Part shown: piece by piece, positions 54,722 through 63,664 of the stretch
Position numbering within the stretch: the first letter of the stretch is position 1
Layout of the letters: every line of letters starts with the position of its first letter
Assembly: GCF_025148125.1 (NCBI RefSeq)
Contig: NZ_CP102267.1
Coordinates: forward strand, 990,001-1,054,000
Length of the DNA: 64,000 nt
Source of the DNA: Blautia wexlerae DSM 19850
Lineage (GTDB): Bacteria > Bacillota > Clostridia > Lachnospirales > Lachnospiraceae
Direction: 5' to 3'
Notes under the pieces: model-generated
What the model was told of the DNA's origin: nothing
Databases searched by the model: none
The model's input: only the letters and a program-made list of their open reading frames with translations
Made by a program: the position numbers and the translations under genes

Positions 54722-55831
54722 ATGTATCAGTCATTTAAAGGTGGACTTGGTGGAATTGCTCTGGCAAAGCATGGAAGAAGCCGTGCAATCAATGCAGAGA
54801 ATCCACACGGAGAAAAAGGTAAAGGCGGAATGGCAGCGAGCCATCTGGGACCGTCCAGAAAAGGAAGTCCCTGCCTGAAGGATATTGAGCCAGGTGCAAC
54901 TGTAACTCTTGCAGAGATGGAAGGTCCTGGTGAGATCAATCATATCTGGATCACTGTGGATAATAAGACAACCGATGCAGATTGCTTTGTATTGAGAGAT
55001 CTGGTCATCCGTATGTACTGGGATGATGAGGAAACGCCATCTGTGGAAAGTCCTCTCGGAGATTTCTTCTGCTGTGGTTTTGGAAGAGAGTGTATTGTAA
55101 ATTCTGTCCCAATGGCAGTGGTGCCAAGCAGAGGATTTAACTGTTACTTCCCGATGCCGTTTAAGAAAAAAGCAAAAATCACTCTGGAAAATCAGCATGC
55201 AAATAAAATTCCGGCATTCTTCTATCAGGTAGATTACTGTCTGTATGATGAGCTTCCGGATGATATCACTTATTTCCATGCACAGTGGAGGCGAGAGCGA
55301 CTGACAGAGAAGCAGAAAGATTATACAATCCTTGACGGAGTAAAAGGAAAAGGTCATTATGTAGGAACTTATATTGCACTTACCACACTGGAACGTTACT
55401 GGTGGGGCGAAGGTGAAATGAAATTCTATATTGACGGTGATGATGAATATCCCACAATCTGCGGAACCGGAACAGAAGATTATTTTGGAGGCTCCTGGAG
55501 TTTTGCAAAGCAGGTGGACGGAAAGACTGTGGAGCAGAATTATAATACACCATATCTGGGCTACCCATACTATTCTGCTCATGATGAGCTGATCCATAAT
55601 TTCTATCATAATGATGACTGTCCGCCGATGAGAGGTTTCTATCGCTGGCATATTCAGGATCCGATTTGTTTTGATGAGGATCTGCGTGTGACCATTCAGC
55701 AGATTGGAGTAGGTTACAGAGGATTATTTGAACGTCAGGATGATGTGGCAAGCGTGGCTTACTGGTATCAGACACACCCACATGCACCGTTTGCACCATT
55801 GATGTCAAAAGAGGACAGATGGCCAAGATAA
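54722..55831 (+). CDS. Glycoside hydrolase family 172 (DUF2961) enzyme
   Basis: Enzyme of 369 residues. Features of GH172, formerly DUF2961, are visible: LAEMEGPGEINHIWITVD, SPLGDFFCCGFGRE, YFPMPFKKKAKITLEN, DGDDEYPTICGTGTEDYFGGSW (split over strands, with the conserved catalytic-type glutamate in GTEDYFGG) and RGFYRWHIQDPICFDEDLRVTIQ. Known members act on alpha-D-fructofuranosides, difructose dianhydride I or D-arabinofuranosides. No signal peptide is seen. The ATG at 54722 has GGAGG 8 bases upstream. It follows the permeases, so imported fructose- or arabinofuranose-bearing sugars are likely substrates (inference). Confidence 0.87.
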   Translation: MYQSFKGGLGGIALAKHGRSRAINAENPHGEKGKGGMAASHLGPSRKGSPCLKDIEPGATVTLAEMEGPGEINHIWITVDNKTTDADCFVLRDLVIRMYWDDEETPSVESPLGDFFCCGFGRECIVNSVPMAVVPSRGFNCYFPMPFKKKAKITLENQHANKIPAFFYQVDYCLYDELPDDITYFHAQWRRERLTEKQKDYTILDGVKGKGHYVGTYIALTTLERYWWGEGEMKFYIDGDDEYPTICGTGTEDYFGGSWSFAKQVDGKTVEQNYNTPYLGYPYYSAHDELIHNFYHNDDCPPMRGFYRWHIQDPICFDEDLRVTIQQIGVGYRGLFERQDDVASVAYWYQTHPHAPFAPLMSKEDRWPR

Positions 55832-55849
55832 AAAACAGAGGTGAAATGC

Positions 55850-57097
55850 TTGAAAAAAAGTGTTGTAATTTTCATAACTGCAGTATGTTTGCTTATTACA
55901 GGATGTGGAAGTACGGGGAGCTTATCTAAGCTCCCCTCATCGTCGTTTCACGAAGATAAACAAAAGTTGACGATCATGCATATTGATGCAGATAATAAAA
56001 GATTTCAGGATTTTATCGCGGAAACAGAAAAAAAACTTGATATGGAAATCACTGTGGAAAAATGTCCATCCAATGCGGATAATCGTCAGGCAAAAATATC
56101 CACGATCCTGGCTTCTGGGGACCAAAATATTGATTTGATTTCCGTGAATGATGAGATGATTTCTGAGTTTAAACATAAGGGATATCTGGAACCACTGGAA
56201 AAAAACGTTATGACAGAAGAAGTAAGGGACAGCTTTCCACAGGAGTATCTGGAAAGCATCTGTGAAGAGAATGGACATATATATTCTGTCCCTTTTCAGA
56301 TGGACATTATGATGTTCTGGGTAAATCAGGAACTGCTGAAACAGGCAGGACTCGATGAGATAAAGGATACCGGTGATTTTGATATTCTACAGAAGAGTTT
56401 GAAAAATTCAGATCAGTACGCTTATGGAGATGCATGGGAAAATACACATGTTTATAACAGTCTTGCACAATTTGTTAATTTCTGGGGTGGCGATTATTTC
56501 GACTGGACTGATTCGAAAACCCAAGATGCAGCCAGATATATGAAGAGTATGCTGGATGAGAAAATTACATCTCCTGCACAGTTTGTGGATCAGTATGAGC
56601 AGATGGAAGAGAAATTTATCAGGGGAAAATATGGATGTGTTTTTATGTATACGGGGGCTCTGGGTACATTTCTTGATGCTGATGTATATGGGAAAAATAA
56701 AATACATATGGCACCGCTTCCCATGTTTCATGAGAAAAAATCCACTAATATTGCAACCTGGCAGTATGTTCTGAACAATGCTTCAGAAAATAAAGATGCA
56801 GCTTTCAGATTTCTTCAGTATACAGCCAGTTATGAAGGTAGTACTGAATATGCAAAAATAATGAAAAGTTATCCTGCCAGAGTGGATGTGATCGAAAATG
56901 AAGATATTGATCTGGAAGGAATAGATATGGTACGGAAATATCTCCGGGAATATACACTGAATGCACGTCCGTTATGTGAAAATTCCATGGGAGCTGTCTC
57001 AGATATGGGAAAACTGTTTCAGGGATATGTTCTTGGACAATGTGAAGAGGACAGTTTCTTTGAGCAGGCACAAAATTGTATAAATACTTACTATTAA
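55850..57097 (+). CDS. Second sugar-binding lipoprotein of the GH172 locus
   Basis: Lipoprotein of 415 residues from a TTG start at 55850; AGAGGTGA lies about 6 bases upstream, and a GTG at 55841 would sit inside that site. The signal ends in the lipobox LITGC. The body repeats motifs of the binding protein at 51577 in diverged form (NADNRQAKISTILASGDQN, VNDEMISEF, FVNFWGGDYFDWT), so it is an old duplicate. It could bind the same or a related sugar, or act as a sensor partner. It lies 18 bases after the GH172 gene. Confidence 0.85.
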   Translation: MKKSVVIFITAVCLLITGCGSTGSLSKLPSSSFHEDKQKLTIMHIDADNKRFQDFIAETEKKLDMEITVEKCPSNADNRQAKISTILASGDQNIDLISVNDEMISEFKHKGYLEPLEKNVMTEEVRDSFPQEYLESICEENGHIYSVPFQMDIMMFWVNQELLKQAGLDEIKDTGDFDILQKSLKNSDQYAYGDAWENTHVYNSLAQFVNFWGGDYFDWTDSKTQDAARYMKSMLDEKITSPAQFVDQYEQMEEKFIRGKYGCVFMYTGALGTFLDADVYGKNKIHMAPLPMFHEKKSTNIATWQYVLNNASENKDAAFRFLQYTASYEGSTEYAKIMKSYPARVDVIENEDIDLEGIDMVRKYLREYTLNARPLCENSMGAVSDMGKLFQGYVLGQCEEDSFFEQAQNCINTYY

Positions 57098-57122
57098 AAA
57101 GGCATCTTCGGATGTCCTTTTT
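57096..57122 (+). terminator. Terminator of the GH172/ABC operon
   Basis: AAAAAGGCATC pairs with GATGTCCTTTTT around a TTCG loop, directly at the stop codon of the lipoprotein gene. Confidence 0.85.
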
Positions 57123-57184
57123 AGTTGCGGATTTTTGATGCCGGATTTATAATAACAATAACAATGACAACAGGAGGCAGCTTC

Positions 57185-58120
57185 ATGCAGAATCAACAAC
57201 CATCAACTTTAAAGGAAATACGTGTCCATGGCACGCAGGACTTTCCCTGTGCATTTTATCAGACAGGAACCAGGATAAGAGGAAATATGGTGAAGCACCA
57301 CTGGCATGAAGAAGTAGAACTGCTTTATTTTTCGGGTGGAGAGTTCTGCCTGGAAATCAATATGGAGCGTTTTGAAATTTCGGAGGAATGTTTTTATTTT
57401 ATTAATCCCGGGGAACTGCACAGTATTTCTGTTGAAAAAAACGGCGGCTGTGTGGAAAATGCGGTGGTTTTTCATATGGATATGCTAAGCTCTGCATATG
57501 CTCTGGATCAGATTCAGACTAATCTGATCCAGCCGGTGCAAAATGGCAGTATCCAGTTTCCGAGATGTCTGCGAAAGAATGAACCGGCATTTGAACCGGT
57601 AAGAAAATCTTATGAAGAAATCCGTAATGTATTTGGCGGAGATTCTTTCCGGGAGAATTATTATGACGGCGAGGCGGTTACGGATGATATCACCCGACAG
57701 TTGTTTATCAAATCAGCGCTGCTTCGGATTCTGGCAGTTCTGTCTGCGAATAATCTGTTTGAGGTAACGGAGAAGAATCATGACCGTCGGATTGAGACGA
57801 TCAAGACCACTCTGACTTATATTCAGGAGAACTATAAAGAGAAGATATATATTCGTGATCTGGCGGATCTGATTGGAATGAATGAACAGTATTTTTGCAG
57901 ATTCTTTAAGAAAGTTATCGGACGTTCGCCTATGGAATATGTGAACGAGTACAGGATTAAGAAAGCAATCCATTATCTGAAAGAATCAGATCTGACAGTT
58001 ACGGAAATCTGTCTGGAATGTGGATATAATAATCTGGGAAACTTTCTCAGGGAGTTCAGGAAATATACATCAACAACACCACTGCAGTACCGCAGACATT
58101 TACTAAAAGAAACACAGTAA
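57185..58120 (+). CDS. AraC-family transcriptional regulator with cupin domain
   Basis: Regulator of 311 residues. The N-terminal cupin-like sensing domain (MVKHHWHEEVELLYFSGG, FYFINPGELHSI) probably binds a sugar. The C-terminal AraC domain has two helix-turn-helix units (YIRDLADLIGMNEQYFCRFF and TVTEICLECGYNNLGNFLRE). The ATG at 57185 has AGGAGG 7 bases upstream. It follows the GH172 operon after a terminator and is likely to control it, perhaps now in place of the broken two-component system (inference). Confidence 0.9.
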   Translation: MQNQQPSTLKEIRVHGTQDFPCAFYQTGTRIRGNMVKHHWHEEVELLYFSGGEFCLEINMERFEISEECFYFINPGELHSISVEKNGGCVENAVVFHMDMLSSAYALDQIQTNLIQPVQNGSIQFPRCLRKNEPAFEPVRKSYEEIRNVFGGDSFRENYYDGEAVTDDITRQLFIKSALLRILAVLSANNLFEVTEKNHDRRIETIKTTLTYIQENYKEKIYIRDLADLIGMNEQYFCRFFKKVIGRSPMEYVNEYRIKKAIHYLKESDLTVTEICLECGYNNLGNFLREFRKYTSTTPLQYRRHLLKETQ

Positions 58121-58295
58121 ATAACGATTAGATAAGTAAGCTTATGGTAATGAGAATAAAAGTTTACTTATCTGATTTTTGTATTACAGAGAATGCTGGT
58201 AATATAAAAAGTCAAAATTATGTATTTTTTTATCAAAAAAATATAAGACAGAAGGAGTGGATGTTGATATAATTATTTTTAAATAGAACAGAGAA

Positions 58296-58356
58296 CTTAG
58301 GCGCTAAAGGTAAGAGGTATAATACTGGGAACAAAGCAGACAATAGCGCCGGTTAA
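58296..58356 (+). promoter_or_regulatory. LacI-type operator and promoter of the GH13 gene
   Basis: CTTAGGCGCTAAAGG (58296-58310) is a near-palindrome centred on GCGC. It differs at only two positions from CTTATGCGCAAAAGG at 27765. It covers the -35 region of a promoter whose -10 is TATAAT (58318-58323). A weaker half-site, AATAGCGCCGGTT (58342-58354), lies downstream. Binding here would block transcription. Confidence 0.55.
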
Positions 58357-58381
58357 TAAAAAACACAGGAGGATTTTTACA

Positions 58382-60046
58382 ATGGTAAAGAAATGGTGGA
58401 ATGAAAAGGTTGCTTATCAGATTTACCCGAAGAGTTTTTATGATACCAATGGAGATGGAATTGGAGATCTGAGAGGTGTTATTGAGAAGCTTGACTATCT
58501 GAAAGATCTGGGAGTTGATATTATCTGGCTTTCCCCCTGCTACCGCTCTCCGTTAGCTGATCAGGGATATGATATTTCAGATTATTATGATATTGATCCT
58601 CGCTTCGGAACCATGGCAGATATGGATGAACTGATTGCTGAGGCTAAGAAGAGAGATATGTACATTCTGATGGATCTTGTTGTAAACCACTGTTCTGATG
58701 AACATGAATGGTTTAAAAAAGCATGTGAGGATCCGGATGGTAAATATGGTAATTTCTTCTATCTGCGTGACAAGAAAGAAGGAGAACTTCCAACTAACTG
58801 GCGTTCTTATTTCGGCGGACCTGTATGGGAAGATCTTCCAGGAACAAATAAACAGTATCTGCATGTTTTCCATAAGAAACAGCCCGATCTGAACTGGGAG
58901 AACCCGGAAGTAAGGGAAGAAGTTTATAAGAATATCAACTGGTGGCTGGATAAAGGTCTTGGTGGATTCCGTATTGATGCGATTATCAATATCAAGAAAG
59001 CACTTCCGATGCATGACTATGAGCCGGATCGTGAAGACGGTCTTTGCAGTATCAGGAAGATGCTGAAAGAAGCAAAGGGAATCGGTGACTTCCTTGGCGA
59101 GATGAGAGACCGTACCTTTAAAAAATACGATGCATTCTCTGTCGGTGAAGTTTTCGATGAGAAGGATGAAGAGATTCCGGATTTCATCGGCGATAATGGA
59201 TATTTCTCCAGTATGTTTGACTTCGAAGAGACTATCTGGGGGGCATCTGACAAGGGATGGTATGACTGCAAACAGATTACTCCGGATGCCTACAAGAAAT
59301 GTTGCTTTACAACACAGAGAAAAATTGGTGATATCGGATTTGTTTCCAATATTATTGAAAATCATGACGAGCCTCGTGGTGTCAGCAGATATATCCCGGA
59401 AGGTGACTGCTGTGACGCAAGTAAGAAAATGCTTGGCGGTCTGAACTTTATGCTTCGCGGACTTCCGTTTATCTATCAGGGACAGGAACTTGGTATGGAG
59501 AATGTGAAGTTTGAATCTATTGATCAGGTAGATGATATTTCCAGTCTGGATGAGTACAAGGTAGCTCTGGAAGCAGGATGTACACCTGAGGAAGCGCTGA
59601 AAGCTGTTTCCAGATTCAGCCGCGATAATGCCAGAACACCGATGCAGTGGAATGATAAAGAAAATGCAGGATTTACAACAGGTACACCTTGGCTTGGCGT
59701 AAATGCAAACTACAAAAAGATCAATGCAGAGAGCCAGATCAATGATCCGAATTCTGTAAGAAGCTTCTATAAGAAACTGATTGCACTGCGCAAGAATCCA
59801 GAGTACAAAGAGACTGTTGTATATGGTGCTCTGGAACCTGTCTGGGAAGACGTACATAACCTGATGGCATATTATCGTAAAGGTGACAAGACTCTTCTCG
59901 TAGTTGGTAACTATCAGAAAGAGCCGCAGACAATCGAGCTCGCAGGAGAGTGCAAGAAAGTTCTGATCAATAACTATGATGATGTAGCTATGGATGGAAA
60001 TAAGATTGAGTTGAAGGGTTATCAGTTCCTTGTTATTGAAATGTAA
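58382..60046 (+). CDS. Alpha-glucosidase, GH13 (oligo-1,6-glucosidase type)
   Basis: Cytoplasmic alpha-glucosidase of 554 residues, GH13 subfamily-31 style. It starts KKWWNEKVAYQIYPKSFYDTNGDGIGDLRG in pieces typical of the family. Catalytic residues lie in GGFRIDAI (nucleophile Asp), SVGEVFD (acid/base Glu) and ENHDEPRG (transition-state Asp). An AGGAGG site lies 8 bases before the ATG. It likely releases glucose from isomalto- or malto-oligosaccharides brought in by the importer at 27.8 kb, with which it shares an operator motif. Confidence 0.93.
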   Translation: MVKKWWNEKVAYQIYPKSFYDTNGDGIGDLRGVIEKLDYLKDLGVDIIWLSPCYRSPLADQGYDISDYYDIDPRFGTMADMDELIAEAKKRDMYILMDLVVNHCSDEHEWFKKACEDPDGKYGNFFYLRDKKEGELPTNWRSYFGGPVWEDLPGTNKQYLHVFHKKQPDLNWENPEVREEVYKNINWWLDKGLGGFRIDAIINIKKALPMHDYEPDREDGLCSIRKMLKEAKGIGDFLGEMRDRTFKKYDAFSVGEVFDEKDEEIPDFIGDNGYFSSMFDFEETIWGASDKGWYDCKQITPDAYKKCCFTTQRKIGDIGFVSNIIENHDEPRGVSRYIPEGDCCDASKKMLGGLNFMLRGLPFIYQGQELGMENVKFESIDQVDDISSLDEYKVALEAGCTPEEALKAVSRFSRDNARTPMQWNDKENAGFTTGTPWLGVNANYKKINAESQINDPNSVRSFYKKLIALRKNPEYKETVVYGALEPVWEDVHNLMAYYRKGDKTLLVVGNYQKEPQTIELAGECKKVLINNYDDVAMDGNKIELKGYQFLVIEM

Positions 60047-60095
60047 TAAGGAAAATGAGATAGTTAAAAAGCAATATAAAATTGAAAGAATGATG

Positions 60096-60127
60096 GAGAG
60101 CATGGAGCAATCTATGCTCTCTGTTTT
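60096..60127 (+). terminator. Terminator of the first GH13 gene
   Basis: GAGAGCAT pairs with ATGCTCTC around a loop of 10 bases, followed by TGTTTTTG. Confidence 0.75.
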
Positions 60128-60185
60128 TGTTTCTGAAATCTAATGTAGCAGTGAATTGATTCTTATTTGGTACATAGATATAGAG

Positions 60186-60238
60186 AAAAAAGAACGAAAA
60201 TCCAGAAAAGCATTTTGAAAGAGTTTCGTTCTTTTTAT
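60186..60238. terminator. Terminator of the LacI gene (minus), usable in both directions
   Basis: AAAAAGAACGAAA pairs with TTTCGTTCTTTTT around a loop of about 24 bases. On the minus strand the T-rich arm ends the LacI transcript 20 bases after its stop. Confidence 0.7.
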
Positions 60239-60256
60239 ATATAGTTATGCGATGAA

Positions 60257-61288
60257 TTAATCCTGTTTATCGGAATTCAGAATTTTAACACTGTCACGTA
60301 CAACAAGTTTGACCGGAAGTGTAATACTAGTAGACTTTGGGACCCATCCGTCAATCATTCTGAGCAGATACTCGACAGCCATAGTTCCACGCTGAGAGAT
60401 ATTCTGGTGAATCGTAGTAAGGGGAGGAGAGACTACCTGTGCATACAGATTGTCATCGAATCCCGTGATAGAGAGGTCTTCCGGAAAACGGATGCCCCTT
60501 TCGCGGAGATATTTCATCAATGTGACTGCATAATAATCTGAGCAGCACATAAATGCAGTGAATTTGTGTGCGACAGCGTAAATCTCTTCCATACTTCCCT
60601 GACGTTCATATTTAGATGGACGGATTACGATAAGATTGTCGAGATCTACATCTATGTTATATTCCTGAAGAGCACGTTGATGACCGGTATAACGGACATA
60701 ATCTACACCTTCCATATTATCAGCAAGGAAAGCAATCTTCCGGTGACCGCACTCCAGAAGATATTTAGTCATCAGATATCCACCCTGCTCATCATCAAGA
60801 CCGATATTTACATATTTGGCAATATTTTTTGGCGTATAACTGTCGATGAGGACAACAGGATTCTTATATTTACTCTTGATTCGCAGGTAGTCATCATGGA
60901 GCATACCGATAAGAATCAGTCCCTCGGTGTTCCAGCTTACTACATTGCGGACGATTTCGTTGATGTCTTCGGATGTATAAAGCATCATATAATATCCATG
61001 TTCGCGGATCGCTGCCTCCAGGGCACCAAGCAATTCTCCGTGAAATGGATCTGCAAAAATATTTTCGTATTTGTCTTTGCGTCCTTTTAGGACAATTCCA
61101 ATCAGTCTGGAATGATTCTGCGCAAGGTTCTTTGCACTCATATTAGGTACATAGTCATATTCATCCAGAAGCTTCTGGACTTTTTCGGCAGTTTTCTGAG
61201 AGACTTCGCTGGTTTTTCCGTTAATGACGTTAGATACCGTTGTGGTACTGATTCCCAGCATTTCTGCCATTTCTTTGATTGTAATCAT
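60257..61288 (-). CDS. LacI-family transcriptional regulator
   Basis: Repressor of 343 residues. The N-terminal helix-turn-helix is MAEMLGISTTTVSNVINGKT with hinge helix VPNMSAKNLAQ, followed by the periplasmic-binding-protein-like sugar-sensing domain (LIGIVLKGRKDKYEN, DDEQGGYLMTKYLLE, FMCCSDYYAVTLMKYL, ITGFDDNLYAQVVSPPLTTI). The ATG at 61288 has GGGGTG upstream; the frame is open for 17 more codons without support. Placed between two alpha-glucosidase genes, it probably controls them and the importer at 27.8 kb. Palindromic CTTATGCGCAAAAGG-like sites are the candidate operators. Confidence 0.93.
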   Translation of the reverse strand: MITIKEMAEMLGISTTTVSNVINGKTSEVSQKTAEKVQKLLDEYDYVPNMSAKNLAQNHSRLIGIVLKGRKDKYENIFADPFHGELLGALEAAIREHGYYMMLYTSEDINEIVRNVVSWNTEGLILIGMLHDDYLRIKSKYKNPVVLIDSYTPKNIAKYVNIGLDDEQGGYLMTKYLLECGHRKIAFLADNMEGVDYVRYTGHQRALQEYNIDVDLDNLIVIRPSKYERQGSMEEIYAVAHKFTAFMCCSDYYAVTLMKYLRERGIRFPEDLSITGFDDNLYAQVVSPPLTTIHQNISQRGTMAVEYLLRMIDGWVPKSTSITLPVKLVVRDSVKILNSDKQD

Positions 61289-61339
61289 TTGAAACACCCC
61301 GATGTAAAAAAGTCTGTAGATATAAGAGTGAAAATGCAA

Positions 61340-61634
61340 AAGTATTTGAAATCTTATATCCTGTTATGTGGATATTTTAGCACAATGATATACAAAAACG
61401 CAAGTATTGCACAAAAAAACTTGAAATAAATGCAAAAAAATTGTCACTGTTGCTCATAAGCCTTGGGGATAAAATAGAAGAATGCCGCCAGAATAATCTG
61501 GCAGCATCCTTCTGAGGTTGTATATGAGAAAATATATTTCCGGTAACTGTTCAGTATTTTTCACAGTCACTGATTCTTTAGAAAATTACAGTAATCTGGG
61601 AATTACTGTGATTCATAAGAAGCAAAATCATTTA
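61340..61634. other. Intergenic region between LacI and second GH13 gene
   Basis: A minus-strand terminator for the GH13 gene, ATGCCGCCAGA with TCTGGCAGCAT (61482-61506), ends in a T-rich run. Nearer the GH13 stop, ACAGTAAT and ATTACTGT form another short hairpin (about 61590-61611). On the LacI side a minus-strand TTGCGT with TAAAAT at 18-base spacing (about 61380-61400) could be its promoter. Confidence 0.5.
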
Positions 61635-63314
61635 TTATTTCTGGATTACGATTGCCTCATAAGGTCTGAGGGTAATCTTTTCGCTTACTTTAGCATCGTT
61701 GTAGTTGGAAATCAGAATCTTTCCGTCTGTGAATTCTTCCGGAAGTTCTACTTCGCGGGTATTTTCACTGAAGTTGCAATATACGATGAGTTTTTCATCT
61801 CCGAGTGTACGGATGTAAGCGTAAATATCTTTATCGTCATCAAGAATCAGATCATAGGTACCGTAAACGATCAGATCACTTTCGTGACGAAGTCTGATCA
61901 GCTTCTGATAATATTTAAATACGGAATCCTCGCGGCTTACCTGGTCTTTTGCATTAATCTTAGTGTAGTTCGGGTTCACCATGATCCATGGTGTAGCATC
62001 GGCACCGGAGAATCCTGCGTTGGCACTGTCATCCCACTGCATTGGAGTTCTGGCATTGTCACGACCTTTGTAGCCGATCGCTGCCATCATTTCTTCCTCG
62101 GTCATTTTGCCCTGTTCCGTTAATTCGTGGAAAGCATTGATACTTTCGAGGTCGCGGAAGTTTTCGAGAGTGTTGAACGGGCAGTTTGTCATACCAAGCT
62201 CTTCACCCTGATATACGTAAGGAGTACCCTGCATCATATGAATACAGGTTGCAAGCATTTTTGCAGAGATTTCTCTGTATTCATCGCTGTCGTTACCGAA
62301 ACGGGAAACGCTTCTTGGCTGGTCGTGGTTCTCCCAGTAAAGGCTGTTCCATGCAATGTCCTGGAGACCTTTCTGCCAGCGGGTAAGAATTTTTTTGAGG
62401 TCACGAAGATCCATTTTTCTGGTTGTCCATTTGCCGGCTTTTTCATCGCTGTCAACATCCATATGTTCAAACTGGAATACCATGTTCAGTTCTTTTTCGT
62501 CGCTTCTTGCGTATTTCTTTGCTTCTTCGAGAGTAACACCGGAGCATTCACCTACTGTGATGGTATCTGCATTGTTTAATGCTTTCTGACGCATTTCCTG
62601 AAGGTATTCATGTACATGAGGACCGTTTGCAGATACATTAAATGTTGCATATCCGTTGATTCCAGGTTCTTTGTCCGGGAGTTCTGGCTGCTCTTTGGAG
62701 ATCAGGCTGATAACGTCCATACGGAATCCATCAACACCTTTTTCCAGCCACCAGTTCATCATGTCGAAAACTTCCTGACGTACGACCGGGTTGTCCCAGT
62801 TGAGGTCTGGCTGCTTTTTAGAGAACAGATGCAGGAAATACATATCTGTTGTTTTATCATATTCCCATGCAGGACCGGAGAAGCAGGAGCCCCAGTTGTT
62901 CGGAAGGCTGCCGTCTTCTTTTGCAGGACGCCAGATATAGTAATCTCTGTATGGATTGTCTGTGGATTTACGGCTCTCGATAAACCATTTGTGCTCGTCA
63001 GAAGTATGGTTTACAACAAGGTCCATCATAATTTTGATGCCTTTTTCGTGAGCTGTAGCGAGCATACGGTCGAAGTCTTCCATTGTTCCGAATTCGTCCA
63101 TGATATCCTGATAATCACTGATATCGTATCCGTTATCATCATTCGGTGATTTGTAAACAGGAGAGAGCCAGATAACATCAACACCAAGCTCTTTTAAGTA
63201 GTCAAGTTTGCTTGTGATACCGTTCAGATCACCGATACCATCTCCGTTGCTGTCGCAGAAGCTGCGAGGATAAATCTGATATACGACGCTTTCTTTCCAC
63301 CATCTTTTTTCCAT
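61635..63314 (-). CDS. Alpha-glucosidase, GH13 (oligo-1,6-glucosidase, MalL type)
   Basis: Cytoplasmic alpha-glucosidase of 559 residues. The start is EKRWWKESVVYQIYPRSFCD. Catalytic residues are in DGFRMDVISL (nucleophile Asp), TVGECSG (acid/base Glu) and ENHDQPRS (Asp). An AGGAGG site lies about 8 bases upstream of the ATG. It is the more typical of the two GH13 enzymes here; the other, at 58382, is clearly related but diverged. The two may differ in preference for alpha-1,6 or other linkages. Its own promoter region carries a separate inverted repeat. Confidence 0.94.
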   Translation of the reverse strand: MEKRWWKESVVYQIYPRSFCDSNGDGIGDLNGITSKLDYLKELGVDVIWLSPVYKSPNDDNGYDISDYQDIMDEFGTMEDFDRMLATAHEKGIKIMMDLVVNHTSDEHKWFIESRKSTDNPYRDYYIWRPAKEDGSLPNNWGSCFSGPAWEYDKTTDMYFLHLFSKKQPDLNWDNPVVRQEVFDMMNWWLEKGVDGFRMDVISLISKEQPELPDKEPGINGYATFNVSANGPHVHEYLQEMRQKALNNADTITVGECSGVTLEEAKKYARSDEKELNMVFQFEHMDVDSDEKAGKWTTRKMDLRDLKKILTRWQKGLQDIAWNSLYWENHDQPRSVSRFGNDSDEYREISAKMLATCIHMMQGTPYVYQGEELGMTNCPFNTLENFRDLESINAFHELTEQGKMTEEEMMAAIGYKGRDNARTPMQWDDSANAGFSGADATPWIMVNPNYTKINAKDQVSREDSVFKYYQKLIRLRHESDLIVYGTYDLILDDDKDIYAYIRTLGDEKLIVYCNFSENTREVELPEEFTDGKILISNYNDAKVSEKITLRPYEAIVIQK

Positions 63315-63375
63315 TGTAAAAACCTCCTGAAATGATTTATTTTATAAGTTTTTATGTTTAAGTTTTATTGACTGC

Positions 63376-63398
63376 TGTGGTGCTGAAATTGCACCACA
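63376..63398 (-). promoter_or_regulatory. Inverted repeat and -10 element upstream of the second GH13 gene
   Basis: TGTGGTGC and GCACCACA are perfectly inverted around 7 bases. On the minus strand a TATAAT lies about 17 bases upstream of it (plus positions 63415-63420), so the repeat would sit at or just after the transcription start. It differs from the CTTATGCGCAAAAGG sites, so another regulator or a 5' hairpin is possible. Confidence 0.45.
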
Positions 63399-63420
63399 AC
63401 ATATTCTACCTACATTATAA

Positions 63421-63664
63421 ATACTTTTTGAGAAAAATGCTTTCAATATTTTGACGGATTTGTATATTATTTTGACTTCTTGCATGAAAATTGATATAGA
63501 ATAGAAAACAGTAATAAATATGTGGCGATCACAAGGATTTTGGTTGGCTGTGCTCTTGTATGTGGAAGCCAAATATTGTATAGTATAGATACTATAGCGT
63601 TTCCAGAGAGTATCTGGATAAAGAATATTTTGGGCAGTGAAAACAGATATAATTGTGAGGAAAA
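63421..63664. other. Gene-free stretch between divergent genes
   Basis: An A/T-rich region between the second GH13 gene and the kinase-like gene. Short frames on the minus strand lack ribosome sites. No repeat or known element is recognised. Confidence 0.4.

Noticed and set aside
58577..60103. A 508-codon open frame on the minus strand opposite the first GH13 gene
   Set aside because: It is antisense to a clear GH13 enzyme with all catalytic motifs, has no ribosome site and codes for an implausible Ile/Phe/Cys-rich protein.
61518..63149. Long plus-strand frames opposite the second GH13 gene
   Set aside because: They mirror the coding strand of a well-supported enzyme and have no starts with ribosome sites.
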